From Mergibacter septicus (GTDB lineage Bacteria > Pseudomonadota > Gammaproteobacteria > Enterobacterales > Pasteurellaceae), in contig NZ_CP022013.1 in the NCBI RefSeq assembly GCF_003265225.1, positions 1,087,001-1,151,000 of the forward strand: a stretch of DNA of 64,000 bases. The letters run 5' to 3'. The translations under genes were made by a program, and so were the position numbers. Position 1 is the first letter of the stretch, and each line of letters opens with the position of its first letter. This document shows, piece after piece, positions 63,924 through 64,000 of the stretch. The notes beneath the pieces were generated by a model that made no database searches, was not told the DNA's origin, and saw only the letters and a program-made list of their open reading frames with translations.

Positions 63924-64000
63924 ATGAAATCAGAATTAGATACCTCAACCTTATCGTATCGGGATAGAATGGCAATTGAAGAACACGAACGTCTAAGTCC
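63924..64000 (+). CDS. 5' end of an unidentified gene, cut by window end
   Basis: ATG at 63924 follows TAAGGAACGTGC. The first 25 residues (MKSELDTSTLSYRDRMAIEE...) suggest a soluble protein. The segment EHERLSP near the end recalls N-termini of dGTPase-like HD proteins, but this is weak. It is divergent from prfB across 221 bp of AT-rich DNA. Confidence 0.55.
   Translation, partial: MKSELDTSTLSYRDRMAIEEHERLS

Overview
The window looks like a low-GC gammaproteobacterium of the family Pasteurellaceae; the genus cannot be fixed from the sequence. The housekeeping proteins (FdnGHI, MetL, LpxB, RnhB, Rnb, FabI, Mfd, PflB, FocA, UbiD, LysS, PrfB) resemble enteric/Pasteurellaceae orthologs, and a complete P2-family prophage sits in a tRNA-Val gene.

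Layout. Bases 1-288 hold the possible tail of a chromosomal gene. Bases 289-365 are tRNA-Val(GAC). Bases 350-31829 are a P2-like prophage bounded by an 89-bp near-perfect direct repeat (attL 350-438, attR 31741-31829). From the left it carries the integrase with three 12-bp iterons, a leftward early operon (Cro-like HTH, Ogr/Delta-like late activator, small unknown genes, HUH replication protein gpA), a rightward LexA-type repressor and a damaged accessory gene with a BRCT domain. The leftward late operons follow (O-N-M-L-X, lysis genes, R-S; tape measure; V-W-J-I-H-G; FI-FII-E/E'-U-D), then the rightward terminase/portal pair P-Q. Compared with P2, the tape measure lies between S and V instead of between E' and U, and the late activator heads the early operon.

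Three accessory ('moron') cassettes with their own promoters and terminators sit at late-operon boundaries: a rightward membrane protein between S and T, an ASCH-domain gene with a decayed partner between T and V, and a 503-aa HNH-type protein between the tail-fibre block and the sheath gene. The last occupies the same place as the P2 exclusion gene fun(Z) and is the best candidate for an undescribed system. A related half-palindromic motif (TGT-N12-CAC type) lies upstream of three late operons and probably binds the Ogr-like activator.

Immediately beyond attR (31829-32640) is a scar of a second related prophage: the 5' end of a tape-measure gene and two small membrane-protein genes, one of which is a near copy of the moron in the intact prophage.

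The right half (32.8-64 kb) is ordinary chromosome. It contains a PliG-like lysozyme-inhibitor lipoprotein, the formate dehydrogenase cluster (fdhD divergent from fdnGHI-fdhE, with a selenocysteine UGA in fdnG), an orphan glucose-type EIIB, metJ divergent from metL, lpxB-rnhB, ycbX, rnb, fabI, a Nif3 protein, mfd, tcyP, focA-pflB with an FNR box, hinT-ubiD, a VOC protein, prfB-lysS (with the prfB autoregulatory frameshift) and the start of one further gene.
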